Shown piece after piece: positions 43,212 through 51,992 of a DNA stretch of 64,000 bases (positions are counted from its first letter, which is position 1; the number at the start of each line of letters is the position of its first letter). This DNA is from Luteibacter sp. UNC138MFCol5.1 (GTDB lineage: Bacteria > Pseudomonadota > Gammaproteobacteria > Xanthomonadales > Rhodanobacteraceae). Made by a program: the position numbers and the translations under genes. The notes under the pieces are model-generated. The model made no database searches and was not told where the DNA came from. It worked only from the letters and a program-made list of their open reading frames with translations. The DNA lies in contig NZ_FODZ01000001.1 of assembly GCF_900110505.1 (NCBI RefSeq), positions 921,227-985,226 on the forward strand, read 5' to 3'.

Positions 43212-45011
43212 TCAGCCGCCGCCGCTTTCCACGGTCGGGGCCGCGGCCGGCGCTTCGAGCTCGAGACTACCCGCGACCGGACGTGCGACGCCGTCGGCGA
43301 AGCGCGCCCAGATGAGTACGCGACGCACGCGTCCGAACTCGTCGGCGACCAGCTGGCCCGTGGCGCCCGGCAGGTAGCTGCCGGGATGGCCGCGCATCCA
43401 GTCGATGTACGGCACCAGCCCCCACGCATCCATGCCGAACGCGAACAGGCGCGCGGTGACGCCCTTGGTCGCCGGAATGGCGTTGCCGAGTTCCGCGCGG
43501 CGGGGCAGGCCCGGCTGCGCGTCGAACAGCCACGGCGCGTCGCAGAATTCCACGCCGTCGAGGTCGCGGTCGGCGGAGGGATCGTCGCCGCCGCCGTACA
43601 CGTGCGACGTGGCGAACACCGGCAGCGTGTTCTTGGCCAGGCGCAGCTGCGGCAGGAGCAGGCGCGCCTGCTGGGGCTTCATGCTGATGAACACGCCGCT
43701 CGTCGCCGGATCCTCGCCGACCGGCTCCGAAAGCTGCGAAGCGAAATCGATGCTCGCCGAATCGAGCGTCACCTGACCTGCGAGCGTGCCGCCACGCGCC
43801 TGCCACTCGGCCTTGAAGGCGTTGCCGGCGCGGCGCGCGAAATCGTCCGTCGAGACGATGACGGTCGCCGTGCGGATGCCGCGGTCGGCCATGTGATCGG
43901 CGACCTGGGCACCCTCGGTCTCCGGCAGCATGCCGAACTCGTTCGCACCCGCCGGCGGCAGGTTGCGGTTGTCGTTCGGGTAATTGAGCGTGAGCATCGG
44001 CGCGGGCAGGGCGCCCTTGGCGAAGATGGCGGAGACGCCGTCGCGGTTGAGCGGGCCGACGACGAAGCGCGCGCCTTCCGCGACGGCCTTGTCGTACGCG
44101 GCGACCGCATGGGCCGCGTCGTTGCCGGAGTCGTACACCACCACCTCGGGGCGCGGCGCGTCGGTATGCGCCGCCTCGATGTAATTGGTGAAGAAGCCAT
44201 CGCGGATCGCGGCGCCCGCGCCGGCGAGCGGACCCGACAGCGGCAGCAGCAGCGCGACCTTGGTCGGCACCTTGTAGCCTTCGCGCACGCCCTTATCGCC
44301 GCTGACGGTGCCGACCGCCTGGTCGAGCACGGCCGGCGAGCGGGTGATGCTGCCCAGCTGGGACTGCGCCTCGACCACCCACGGCTTCAGCGGATCGTTC
44401 GCCGCGAGAGCGGCGCCGCGGTCGGCGAGCGGCTGAGCGCCCAGGCCGGTGAGCAACGCGAGGATCTGCTTGCGGTTTTCCTCCCGGTCGATGCCGCGGA
44501 GCTGCCCGTCGAGCTCGACCCGGGTTTGCGCGGCGCTCCAGGGATCGCCGGCGGCGGCCTGCGATCGTGCGCGCAGTTCGGCGAGGCGCTGGTCGATCTG
44601 CGGCGACACGCGCGTCGCCGGCTTGCCCGTGAGGGAGAGCGCCGTCTTCGCGTCGTTGTTCTTCAGGGCGATCTCGGCGCGCAGGGCGTCGAGGCGCAGG
44701 GCATCCTCGCCTTCGAGGCGGGAGCGGCGCACGTCGGCGACGACCGGCGCGGCGCGGTCGAGCGCGCCTTCCTGCCGGTAGGACTCCGCGGCAAGCAGCT
44801 TGTAGTAGTCGCGGTGCGTGGCGTCCTGCGCGGCGAGCGCGAGGTACGCCTGCGCCGCCTGGTCGAACTGACCCTTGATGTAGAGCGTCTGCGCCGCTTG
44901 CGTCGCTTCGCCCGACGGCGCCGTGCCATGCTGGACGCCGCCCTGCGTCACGCAGCCGGCGAGGCCGGCGGAAAGCAGGATGCCGAGGGTGGTGGCACGG
45001 ATCGATCGCAT
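43212..45011 (-). CDS. LpoA-like outer-membrane lipoprotein, penicillin-binding protein activator
   Basis: 599-residue lipoprotein of the LppC/LpoA family, thought to stimulate peptidoglycan synthase PBP1A from the outer membrane. The N terminus has a lipobox LLSAGLAGC (Cys near residue 19), then TPR-like helices (residues 30-260, for example LYIKGQFDQAAQAYLALAAQD), then a periplasmic-binding-protein type I domain beginning KVALLLPLSGPLAGAGAAIRDGFF and containing FVVGPLNRDGVSAIF and FGMDAWGLVPYIDWM. ATG 45011 is chosen at the start of the lipoprotein signal; an upstream in-frame start would spoil it. It lies between rsmI and yraN, the order usual in gammaproteobacteria. Confidence 0.88.
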   Translation of the reverse strand: MRSIRATTLGILLSAGLAGCVTQGGVQHGTAPSGEATQAAQTLYIKGQFDQAAQAYLALAAQDATHRDYYKLLAAESYRQEGALDRAAPVVADVRRSRLEGEDALRLDALRAEIALKNNDAKTALSLTGKPATRVSPQIDQRLAELRARSQAAAGDPWSAAQTRVELDGQLRGIDREENRKQILALLTGLGAQPLADRGAALAANDPLKPWVVEAQSQLGSITRSPAVLDQAVGTVSGDKGVREGYKVPTKVALLLPLSGPLAGAGAAIRDGFFTNYIEAAHTDAPRPEVVVYDSGNDAAHAVAAYDKAVAEGARFVVGPLNRDGVSAIFAKGALPAPMLTLNYPNDNRNLPPAGANEFGMLPETEGAQVADHMADRGIRTATVIVSTDDFARRAGNAFKAEWQARGGTLAGQVTLDSASIDFASQLSEPVGEDPATSGVFISMKPQQARLLLPQLRLAKNTLPVFATSHVYGGGDDPSADRDLDGVEFCDAPWLFDAQPGLPRRAELGNAIPATKGVTARLFAFGMDAWGLVPYIDWMRGHPGSYLPGATGQLVADEFGRVRRVLIWARFADGVARPVAGSLELEAPAAAPTVESGGG

Positions 45012-45136
45012 CGAAAGGATTCCTTGGCTGCGCGGTGACGCCCCTGGCGGCGCCGAAACGACAGGATCATAGCCCATCGGTTTGCGAGGCCGGCGTGGAG
45101 GCGGAAGCGGCCGCCCTGCGGCTCCTCGCGAAAAGA

Positions 45137-45161
45137 TGTCGCGCGCAGGGCGCGCTCCTAC
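45137..45161. repeat. half of a GTAG-headed palindrome, overlapping the rsmI stop
   Basis: This 25-mer, ending GGGCGCGCTCCTAC, is identical to the right arm at 42761-42785, but its partner arm is missing. The TAG of its complementary GTAG head is the rsmI stop codon (45160-45158). Confidence 0.85.
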
Positions 45162-45985
45162 GGTCCGTAGAGCGCCTTCCGCGGCGCGCCGGTGATCGCC
45201 GCGGCGAGCTTGGCGGCCTTGGCGGGTGGCAGTTCCTCCTTGAGGATGCCGAACACCCGCAGGCCCTCGGCGAGGCGCTCGTCCTCGCCGGCGTCGCGGC
45301 CGGCCACCATCACCACGAACTCGCCCTTCTGCTGGTTCGGATCGGCGGCCACCGCCGCCACCAGCGCCTCCAGCGTGCCGTCGAGCACGGTTTCGAACAT
45401 CTTGGTCAGTTCACGCGCCACGACCGCTTCGCGCGAGGCGCCGAAGACGTCGCGCATGTCCTGCAGCGATTCGAGGATGCGATGCGAGGACTCGTAGACG
45501 ATCAGCGTGCGCGATTCGCCGGCCAGTTCGGTCAGGCGCGAACGCCGTGCGCCGCCTTTCGCGGGCAGGAAGCCCTCGAACACGAACCGGTCGCTCGGCA
45601 GGCCCGCCACCGACAGGGCGGCGATCACCGCGCTGGGTCCCGGCACGGGACTCACCCGAAGGCCGGCCGCGCGCGCGGCGCGCACCAGCCGGAAACCCGG
45701 ATCGCTGATCAGGGGCGTGCCCGCGTCCGAAACCAGCGCGACGTCGTCGCCGCCGCGCAGGCGCTCGACCAGGCCGTCGACGGCAGTGCGCTCGTTGTGG
45801 TCGTGCAGCGCGACCAGCGGCGTGTCGATGTTCAGGTGCTGGAGCAGAGGACGCGTATGTCGCGTGTCCTCCGCCGCGATCACCGCCACGCGCCGCAGCG
45901 TCTCGATCGCGCGCGCGCCGATGTCGTCGCGGTGACCGATCGGCGTGGCGACGACGTGCAGGGTGCCGGGGCGGGGCTGGGACAT
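45158..45985 (-). CDS. rsmI: 16S rRNA 2'-O-ribose C1402 methyltransferase
   Basis: Methylates the 2'-OH of C1402 in the ribosomal P site using S-adenosylmethionine. The 275-residue product has the RsmI pattern: GTLHVVATPIGHRDDIGARAI, AEDTRHTRPLLQHL, LHDHNE, VALVSDAGTPLISDPGFRLV, SPVPGPSAVIAALSVAGLPSD, FEGFLPAK and ARELTKMFE. Length is usual. The stop codon lies inside a palindromic repeat, so its last residues (LYGP) may be recent. It diverges from the RNase P RNA gene across a G-rich tract. Confidence 0.95.
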   Translation of the reverse strand: MSQPRPGTLHVVATPIGHRDDIGARAIETLRRVAVIAAEDTRHTRPLLQHLNIDTPLVALHDHNERTAVDGLVERLRGGDDVALVSDAGTPLISDPGFRLVRAARAAGLRVSPVPGPSAVIAALSVAGLPSDRFVFEGFLPAKGGARRSRLTELAGESRTLIVYESSHRILESLQDMRDVFGASREAVVARELTKMFETVLDGTLEALVAAVAADPNQQKGEFVVMVAGRDAGEDERLAEGLRVFGILKEELPPAKAAKLAAAITGAPRKALYGP

Positions 45986-46033
45986 GAGGAGGTTCGTTGG
46001 GTGGGGCGGGAGGGGGATTGTAGGGTGCGGCTG

Positions 46034-46092
46034 GTGGGATGGGGCGGGAGTTGGGGGGTGGGGGGTGGGGGGTGGGGGTTGGGAATTGGGGG
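46034..46092 (+). repeat. G-rich tract with quadruplex potential
   Basis: In the 306-base space between rsmI and rnpB, three runs of six G and one of five, separated by single T (46053-46078), are followed by GGG and GGGGG. A C-rich stretch at 46190-46225 is partly complementary. The tract could fold as a G-quadruplex in DNA, or in RNA if transcribed rightward. No ORF is supported in this gap. Confidence 0.6.
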
Positions 46093-46279
46093 CGACAGAG
46101 CCGGCGGGCGCATGAGGGTGCTGGACATTCCGCGCCGGCCACGACGCCGACGGGCGGCTTCCGGTCCCCTCGGGCGTTCGCCGGGATCACGCCCCCCATT
46201 CCCATCCCCCATCTCCCACCCGTGCCGCGCCGCGCCCAGTTTCCCTTACGCCCGCGCACCGCGATCCCCCTCCCCCCGC

Positions 46280-46285
46280 TATACT
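46280..46285 (+). promoter_or_regulatory. rnpB: -10 box of rnpB
   Basis: TATACT stands six to seven bases before the expected 5' end of RNase P RNA. No convincing -35 element is seen in the C-rich sequence before it. Confidence 0.6.
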
Positions 46286-46291
46286 CCCCCA

Positions 46292-46657
<366 letters not shown>

Positions 46658-46670
46658 TTCTTCGCGGTAT

Positions 46671-46737
46671 GTGGGAAGCGCTGGCGCGCGAATGGGTGCT
46701 TGCCTCGAGCGCCCATTCGGGCGCCAGCGCGCTTCAC
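46671..46737. repeat. palindrome related to family A, diverged
   Basis: Arms of 30 bases (46671-46700 and 46708-46737) pair with six mismatches around TGCCTCG. The dimensions (30-7-30) and loop nearly equal those of the element at 41848, and both left arms end GATGGGTGCT or GAATGGGTGCT. It begins 14 bases after rnpB. From 46738 to 46938 no gene or clear signal is seen. Confidence 0.8.
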
Positions 46738-46938
46738 TCGTTTCTGCGGCGATTTCCCCCATCTTCCATGAACGTGAGTTCATCGGCCTGCGTGAATTGC
46801 CCTTCACCTGCCTCCCGAAAGCGCGAAGTCCATCGCAAAAAACCCCAACGATTCAATCACCTTGCGCCCGTTCCTCAGAAACGGCTGGAAATGGTGATGA
46901 ACGTGAGCTTTCTCCTTGATTCACAAGAAAAAATTCCT

Positions 46939-46967
46939 TGACAGTCTCAGGGGGCGAGACTATCGTG
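46939..46967 (+). promoter_or_regulatory. mraZ: promoter of the dcw cluster (Pmra)
   Basis: -35 TTGACA (46939-46944), 17-base spacer, -10 TATCGT (46962-46967). The spacer carries a short inverted repeat GTCTC / GAGAC (46945-46949, 46957-46961). The start would fall near 46974, about 40 bases before mraZ. Confidence 0.8.
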
Positions 46968-46999
46968 GGCCCCAGTGTGAAATCGTGGGATTTGGTGGG
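46966..46999 (+). promoter_or_regulatory. mraZ: MraZ-box direct repeats
   Basis: GTGGG occurs at 46966, 46985 and 46995; the last two are in 10-base register (GTGGGATTTG-GTGGGG). MraZ represses its own operon in E. coli by binding TGGG direct repeats spaced about one helical turn in this position, so autoregulation is expected here. Confidence 0.65.
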
Positions 47000-47012
47000 G
47001 CAACCAACGAAT

Positions 47013-47459
47013 ATGTTCCAGGGCGAGACAGCCATCACGGTCGACGACAAGGGTCGTCTGACGATTCCGACTTCGTATCGGGATCAGGTGGCCGTCGCCT
47101 GCGCGAATCGTCTGGTCGTCACCTACAACCCCTTCGAGACCGGTTGCCTCTGGATCTTCCCGTACGCGGAGTGGGAGCAGGTGCGCGATCAGGTCAACGC
47201 GCTGCCCAGCGTGAAGGCCGTCCATCGCGCGTTGCAGATGAAGCTGGTGGGTGCCGCGGCGATCGTCGAACCCGACGGGGCGGCCCGCATCCTCCTTCCA
47301 TCGAGTCAGCGCGCGGCGGCGGGCATAGAAAAAAAAGCGGTGCTGCTGGGCATGGGCAACAAGTTCGAGCTGTGGAGCGAACAGGCTCACCTCGCGAAGA
47401 TCCGCCAGACGATCGGCGAGGACGAGATCAGCGACGACATGGCGGAACTACGGTTGTGA
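47013..47459 (+). CDS. mraZ: transcriptional regulator MraZ
   Basis: First gene of the division and cell-wall cluster; 148-residue DNA-binding protein with two SpoVT/AbrB-like swapped-hairpin repeats. The first starts [23 protein letters not shown] with the DxxGR core, the second has [20 protein letters not shown]. It represses the dcw promoter through TGGG repeats, and such repeats lie just upstream at 46966-46999. ATG 47013 gives the standard MFQGE start. rsmH begins 21 bases after it. Confidence 0.95.
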   Translation: MFQGETAITVDDKGRLTIPTSYRDQVAVACANRLVVTYNPFETGCLWIFPYAEWEQVRDQVNALPSVKAVHRALQMKLVGAAAIVEPDGAARILLPSSQRAAAGIEKKAVLLGMGNKFELWSEQAHLAKIRQTIGEDEISDDMAELRL

Positions 47460-47480
47460 CGAACTAATTCGAGGTTTTCG

Positions 47481-48428
47481 GTGGAACGGGAGTGGGATGT
47501 GGCGACGGCGGGGCGCGATGTGCACATCCCTGTGATGCTCGACGAAGTGGTGGAGGGCCTCGCCTTGCGCGAGAACGGGCGTTATCTGGACGGGACATTC
47601 GGCCGGGGCGGGCACGCCCGGGCGATCCTTGCCCGTCTCTCCGACGCCGGCCGCCTCTACCTGATGGACCGCGACCCGACCGCGATCGCGGTCGCCGAAG
47701 CCGGTCTCGCCACCGATGCCCGCGTGGCGCTCCGCCACGACAACTTCGCCACCATGGGCGAGTGGTCTGCGCTCGAAGGCGGCCTCGACGGCATCCTGCT
47801 CGACCTGGGCGTGTCGTCGCCGCAGCTCGACGACGCCAGCCGCGGCTTCAGCTTCATGGCCGACGCGCCGCTGGACATGCGCATGGACACGACGCGCGGC
47901 ATCAGCGCCGCCGACTTCCTGCGCGACGCCGACGAGACCGAGATCGCCGACGTGCTGTGGACCTTCGGCGAAGAGCGCTTCAGCCGACGCATCGCGAAGG
48001 CCATCGTCGAGCGTCGCGCGACCGCGCCCATCCTGCGCACCGGCGAACTCGCCGAGCTGGTGGCTCGCTGCGTGGGTCGTCGCGAGCCCGGCAAGAACCC
48101 CGCGACACGCACCTTCCAGGCGTTGCGCATCCGCGTCAACGCCGAGCTGGAATCCGTCGAACGTGGCCTCGACGCCGCCCTCGAGCTTCTCAAGGTCGGC
48201 GGACGGCTCGCCGTTATCAGCTTCCATTCGCTGGAAGATCGCACGGTCAAGCAGTTCATCCGCTCGCACGAAGGACGCGTGCAGGGCAGTCGCCGCGCGC
48301 CGCCGACGGAAGCGAAGCTGGCCCGCCTCAAGCCGGTGGGCAAGGCCATCTTCCCTTCCGACGCCGAAGTCGCCGCGAACCCGCGTTCGCGCTCCGCCGT
48401 GCTGCGCATCGCGGAGAAACTCGCATGA
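47481..48428 (+). CDS. rsmH: 16S rRNA m4C1402 methyltransferase
   Basis: N4-methylates C1402 of 16S rRNA, the base whose ribose is methylated by RsmI, also in this window. The 315-residue product has HIPVMLDEVVEGL, LDGTFGRGGHARAIL (SAM loop), LDLGVSSPQLDDASRGFSF, TRTFQALRIRVNAEL and LAVISFHSLEDRTVKQF. Two GTG starts are possible: 47481 after GAGG, or 47499 after GGGAG, which removes six residues. The stop overlaps ftsL as ATGA. Confidence 0.95.
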   Translation: MEREWDVATAGRDVHIPVMLDEVVEGLALRENGRYLDGTFGRGGHARAILARLSDAGRLYLMDRDPTAIAVAEAGLATDARVALRHDNFATMGEWSALEGGLDGILLDLGVSSPQLDDASRGFSFMADAPLDMRMDTTRGISAADFLRDADETEIADVLWTFGEERFSRRIAKAIVERRATAPILRTGELAELVARCVGRREPGKNPATRTFQALRIRVNAELESVERGLDAALELLKVGGRLAVISFHSLEDRTVKQFIRSHEGRVQGSRRAPPTEAKLARLKPVGKAIFPSDAEVAANPRSRSAVLRIAEKLA

Positions 48429-48697
48429 AGGTCTTCGGCGCAATCTGCCTCTCGATCCTGCTGCTGGCGGTCATCGCCAGCGCGATCGGCGTGGTGTGGA
48501 CGCGCCACGAGAGCCGCCAGCTGTTCATCGAGCTCTCGAAGCTGCAGGCGCAGAAAGACGACCTGGGTGTGGAATACGGTCGCCTCGAACTGGAGCAGGC
48601 CACCTACGCCGAACCCAGCCGCATCGACGCCGACGCCCGCGGCAAGCTCGGCATGCTCACGCCGAAGCCGCAGGACATCCAGCTGGTGCGCCGATGA
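48425..48697 (+). CDS. ftsL: cell division protein FtsL
   Basis: 90-residue bitopic divisome protein. A short cytoplasmic start (MKVFGA) leads to one span (ICLSILLLAVIASAIGVVW, residues 7-25) and a periplasmic coiled coil (RQLFIELSKLQAQKDDLGVEYGRLELE), then the family's ADARGKLGMLTPKPQDIQLV tail. It works with FtsB and FtsQ to activate FtsW-FtsI. Sequence is weakly conserved in this family, so identification leans on its place between rsmH and ftsI, with ATGA overlaps on both sides. Confidence 0.93.
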   Translation: MKVFGAICLSILLLAVIASAIGVVWTRHESRQLFIELSKLQAQKDDLGVEYGRLELEQATYAEPSRIDADARGKLGMLTPKPQDIQLVRR

Positions 48698-50502
48698 GGG
48701 CCCGTCACGGCAAGCCGGTCGTGCCCACCCGCCGTCGCGGCCAGGGCCCGAGCCCGCGCAAGCGCATGACTGTCATCGTCGCCGTGCTCTGCGTCGCGGC
48801 CTCGGGCCTCGTCGTGCGCGCGTTCGACCTGCAGGTGGTCCGCAAGCAGTTCTATCAGGACCAGGGCGACGCGCGCTTCCTGCGCGAGATGCCCATCGCC
48901 GTGTCGCGCGGCACGATCTTCGACCGCAACGGCGAGCCGCTGGCCGTCTCGACGCCGGTGGCGTCCATCTGGGCCAATCCGCCGGAAGTGCTCGAGAACG
49001 AGGACCGCATTCCGGAGCTCGCGAAAGCGCTGCACGTCGATGCCGACGACCTCAAGCAGAAGATCGCGCAGCGCGCCGACAAGGAGTTCATGTACATCGC
49101 GCGCCAGCTGCGCCCCGAGGACGCGCAGGCGATCGTCGACCTCAAGATTCCCGGCATCGCCGCGCAGCGCGAGTACCGCCGCTACTACCCGTCGGGCGCG
49201 GTGAACAGCCACATCCTCGGCTTCACCAACATCGACGACCACGGCCAGGAGGGCCTGGAACTCGCGTTCGACGAATGGCTGGCCGGCAAGCCGGGCGCGA
49301 AGCGCGTGATCCGCGATCGCATGGGGCACGTGGTGCAGGACGTCGAGTTGCTTCGCGAGCCGCAGCCGGGCCGCGACCTCACGCTGTCGATCGATCGCCG
49401 CATCCAGTACCTCGCGTACAGCGCGCTCAAGGACGCCCTGGAAAAGAACAAGGCCGATTCCGGGTCGATCGTGGTGATGGACGTCCACACCGGCGAAGTG
49501 CTGGGCATGGCCAACCTGCCGTCGTTCAACCCGAACGCGGTGCGCGGCAGCACGCCGTCCGAGCGCCGCAACCGCGCGGTGACCGACGTCGTGGAGCCGG
49601 GCTCGACGATGAAGGCCTTCACCATGGCCGCGGCGCTGACGAGCGGCAAATACACGCCGACCTCGCCGCTCATCGAGACGTCGCCGGGCACGTGGATGAT
49701 GGGCGGCCATCCGGTGCGCGACACCCATAACTGGGGCACGCTCACCCCCACCGGCGTGATCACGAAGTCGTCGAATGTCGGTGCCGCGAAAATCGCGATG
49801 ACGCTCGACACCGATTTCCTCTACGGCGTCTACAAGTCGTTCGGGCTGGGCAACAGCACCGGCAGCGGTTTTCCCGGCGAAGCGGCGGGTTACCTGCCGG
49901 TGGGTCGCACGTGGAAGCCGATCGAGAAGTCGCGCCTTGCTTACGGCTACAACCTCAACGTCACGCCGCTGCAGCTGGCCACCGGTTACGCCGCAATCGG
50001 CAATGGCGGTGGGCTGCGCTCCCCGACCTTCATCAAGGGCGCCGACAACGATCCGGTGCAGGTCGTCACGCCAGAGGTCGCGCACGAGCTCGTTCGCATG
50101 CTCGAGACCGTCGTGTCGCCTGGCGGCACGGGCTACGGGTTCGCTTCCGTCGCCAACTACAGCGTCGCGGGCAAGACCGGTACGTCGCACAAGAACTCGG
50201 TCGGCGGCTACTACTCGAACAACTACATCTCGCTGTTCGTCGGCATGATCCCGGCCAGCGCGCCGCGACTCGTCACCGTCGTCGTCATCAACGATCCGAA
50301 GGGTGGTCGCTACTTCGGTGGTTCGGTGGCGGGTCCGGCGTTCGCGCAGGTGATGGAAGGGGCCGTGCGCCTGCTCGACATCGCGCCGGACAACGTCGGC
50401 CGATGGTACGCGGGCGGTCCCAGCCAGGGCGGACTCATCGGCACGACGAACGCGCCGCCTCCGGCCGCCGACGACAGCGCCGCCGAAGAGGTGGTGCCAT
50501 GA
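48694..50502 (+). CDS. ftsI: septal peptidoglycan transpeptidase FtsI (PBP3)
   Basis: Class B penicillin-binding protein that cross-links septal peptidoglycan; 602 residues. An N-terminal span (VIVAVLCVAASGLVVRAF, about residues 26-43) anchors it, followed by the pedestal domain (SRGTIFDRNGEPLAVSTPV) and the transpeptidase domain with Ser304 in EPGSTMKAF (SxxK), SSN in TKSSNVGAAK and Lys494 in AGKTGTSH. The C-terminal tail is rich in Pro and Ala. It overlaps both ftsL and murE by ATGA. Confidence 0.96.
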   Translation: MRARHGKPVVPTRRRGQGPSPRKRMTVIVAVLCVAASGLVVRAFDLQVVRKQFYQDQGDARFLREMPIAVSRGTIFDRNGEPLAVSTPVASIWANPPEVLENEDRIPELAKALHVDADDLKQKIAQRADKEFMYIARQLRPEDAQAIVDLKIPGIAAQREYRRYYPSGAVNSHILGFTNIDDHGQEGLELAFDEWLAGKPGAKRVIRDRMGHVVQDVELLREPQPGRDLTLSIDRRIQYLAYSALKDALEKNKADSGSIVVMDVHTGEVLGMANLPSFNPNAVRGSTPSERRNRAVTDVVEPGSTMKAFTMAAALTSGKYTPTSPLIETSPGTWMMGGHPVRDTHNWGTLTPTGVITKSSNVGAAKIAMTLDTDFLYGVYKSFGLGNSTGSGFPGEAAGYLPVGRTWKPIEKSRLAYGYNLNVTPLQLATGYAAIGNGGGLRSPTFIKGADNDPVQVVTPEVAHELVRMLETVVSPGGTGYGFASVANYSVAGKTGTSHKNSVGGYYSNNYISLFVGMIPASAPRLVTVVVINDPKGGRYFGGSVAGPAFAQVMEGAVRLLDIAPDNVGRWYAGGPSQGGLIGTTNAPPPAADDSAAEEVVP

Positions 50503-51992
50503 CGATGCGTCTGGCCGACCTGCTCGACGGATTCGCCGACGCCGCAGGCGCCGGCGATCTCGCTGTTTCGGGCCTCGCGATCGATTCGCGGGAGATCCAG
50601 CCGGGTAACGCGTTCGTCGCGTTGCGCGGCACGAAGGATCACGGCATCGCCTTCGCCGCGAAGGCCGTGGCGAACGGTGCGACCGCGATCCTCGCCGAGC
50701 CGCCGTTCGACGCCGTCGACGCGGGCGTCCCGGTCTTCGCGGTGGAACGTCTGCGCGAGAAGACCGGCGCCATCGCGGCACGTTTCTTCGACGATCCCTC
50801 GGCCGCGCTCGAGGTGATCGGCGTCACCGGCACGAACGGCAAGACCTCCACGGTGCAGCTCGTCGCGCAGGCGCTCGCGTTCCTCGGTCGAAAGCCGGCG
50901 ACGGTCGGTACGCTCGGTGCGGGCCTGCATGGCGCGATCGCCGAAGGCGAGCGCACGACGCCGGATGCGATCCGCATGCAGGCGCTGCTCGGCGAATTCC
51001 GCGATGCGGGTGCCACGCACGTGGCGATGGAAGTCTCGTCGCATGCGCTCGAGCAGGGCCGCGTCAACGCCATCGCCTTCGATGTCGCCGTGTTCACCAA
51101 CCTCACGCGCGACCATCTCGACTACCACGGCACGATGGAAGCCTACGGCGCCGCGAAGGCGAAGCTCTTCGCCTTCGAAGGCCTGCGTGCCGCCGCCGTC
51201 AACGTCGACGACCCGTTCGGCGCGAAGCTGGCGAAAGGCCTGCCCGAGGGCGTGGCGAAGCTGCGCACGTCGATGGCGACGGACGCCACCGAGAAGGACG
51301 CCGAGGTTCGCGCCGACATCGTCGTGACGTCGGCGAAGGGCCTGTCGTTCAACCTCACGACACCGTGGGGCATGCGCACCGTGCGCAGCGCGCTTCTTGG
51401 TCGCTTCAACGTGGCCAACCTGCTCGCCGTCGCCGCCGTGCTCGGCGCGCTGGGTGAGCCGTTCGATCGCATCCACGCCGCGCTGGAATCGCTCCAGCCG
51501 GTGAACGGCCGCATGAGTCGCCTCGGTGGCGACGGCCGCAAGCCGCTGGTCGTGGTCGATTACTCGCACACGCCCGACGCGCTGAAGCAGGCGCTGCTGG
51601 CGCTGCGGTCGCATACGAAGGGCCGGCTGATCTGCGTGTTCGGCGCGGGCGGCGATCGCGATCAGGGCAAGCGTCCGCTCATGGCGGCGATCGCCGAACG
51701 TCTCGCCGACGTCGTCATCGTCACCGACGACAACCCGCGCACCGAGGATGGCGATGCCATCGTCGCGCAGATCGTCGCCGGCTTCGTCCATCCCGAAACC
51801 GTCATGGTGACGCGCGACCGCGCGCAGGCCATCGCCCTGGCGCTTGCCGACGCGAAGGCCGACGACGTCGTTCTGATCGCCGGCAAGGGCCACGAAACCT
51901 ATCAGGAAGGTCCGGAGGGCAAGCGTCCCTTCGACGACCTCGCCGTCGCCAGCGAGGCGATGGCATCCGGCAAGAAAGGAGTCCGCGCATGA
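50499..51992 (+). CDS. murE: UDP-MurNAc-Ala-Glu:meso-diaminopimelate ligase
   Basis: Adds meso-diaminopimelate to the peptidoglycan precursor. The 497-residue Mur ligase has the ATP loop GVTGTNGKTSTVQL, VAMEVSSHALEQGRV, TRDHLDYHGTMEAYG and the DNPR motif in VTDDNPRTED, which marks meso-DAP rather than lysine specificity. GKGHETYQE is near the C terminus. It starts and ends in ATGA overlaps with ftsI and murF. Confidence 0.96.
   Translation: MTMRLADLLDGFADAAGAGDLAVSGLAIDSREIQPGNAFVALRGTKDHGIAFAAKAVANGATAILAEPPFDAVDAGVPVFAVERLREKTGAIAARFFDDPSAALEVIGVTGTNGKTSTVQLVAQALAFLGRKPATVGTLGAGLHGAIAEGERTTPDAIRMQALLGEFRDAGATHVAMEVSSHALEQGRVNAIAFDVAVFTNLTRDHLDYHGTMEAYGAAKAKLFAFEGLRAAAVNVDDPFGAKLAKGLPEGVAKLRTSMATDATEKDAEVRADIVVTSAKGLSFNLTTPWGMRTVRSALLGRFNVANLLAVAAVLGALGEPFDRIHAALESLQPVNGRMSRLGGDGRKPLVVVDYSHTPDALKQALLALRSHTKGRLICVFGAGGDRDQGKRPLMAAIAERLADVVIVTDDNPRTEDGDAIVAQIVAGFVHPETVMVTRDRAQAIALALADAKADDVVLIAGKGHETYQEGPEGKRPFDDLAVASEAMASGKKGVRA

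Noticed and set aside
43071..45038. 655-residue plus-strand frame opposite the LpoA-like gene
   Set aside because: Low-complexity Arg/Ala/Gly product; the minus strand has a lipobox and conserved periplasmic-binding fold.
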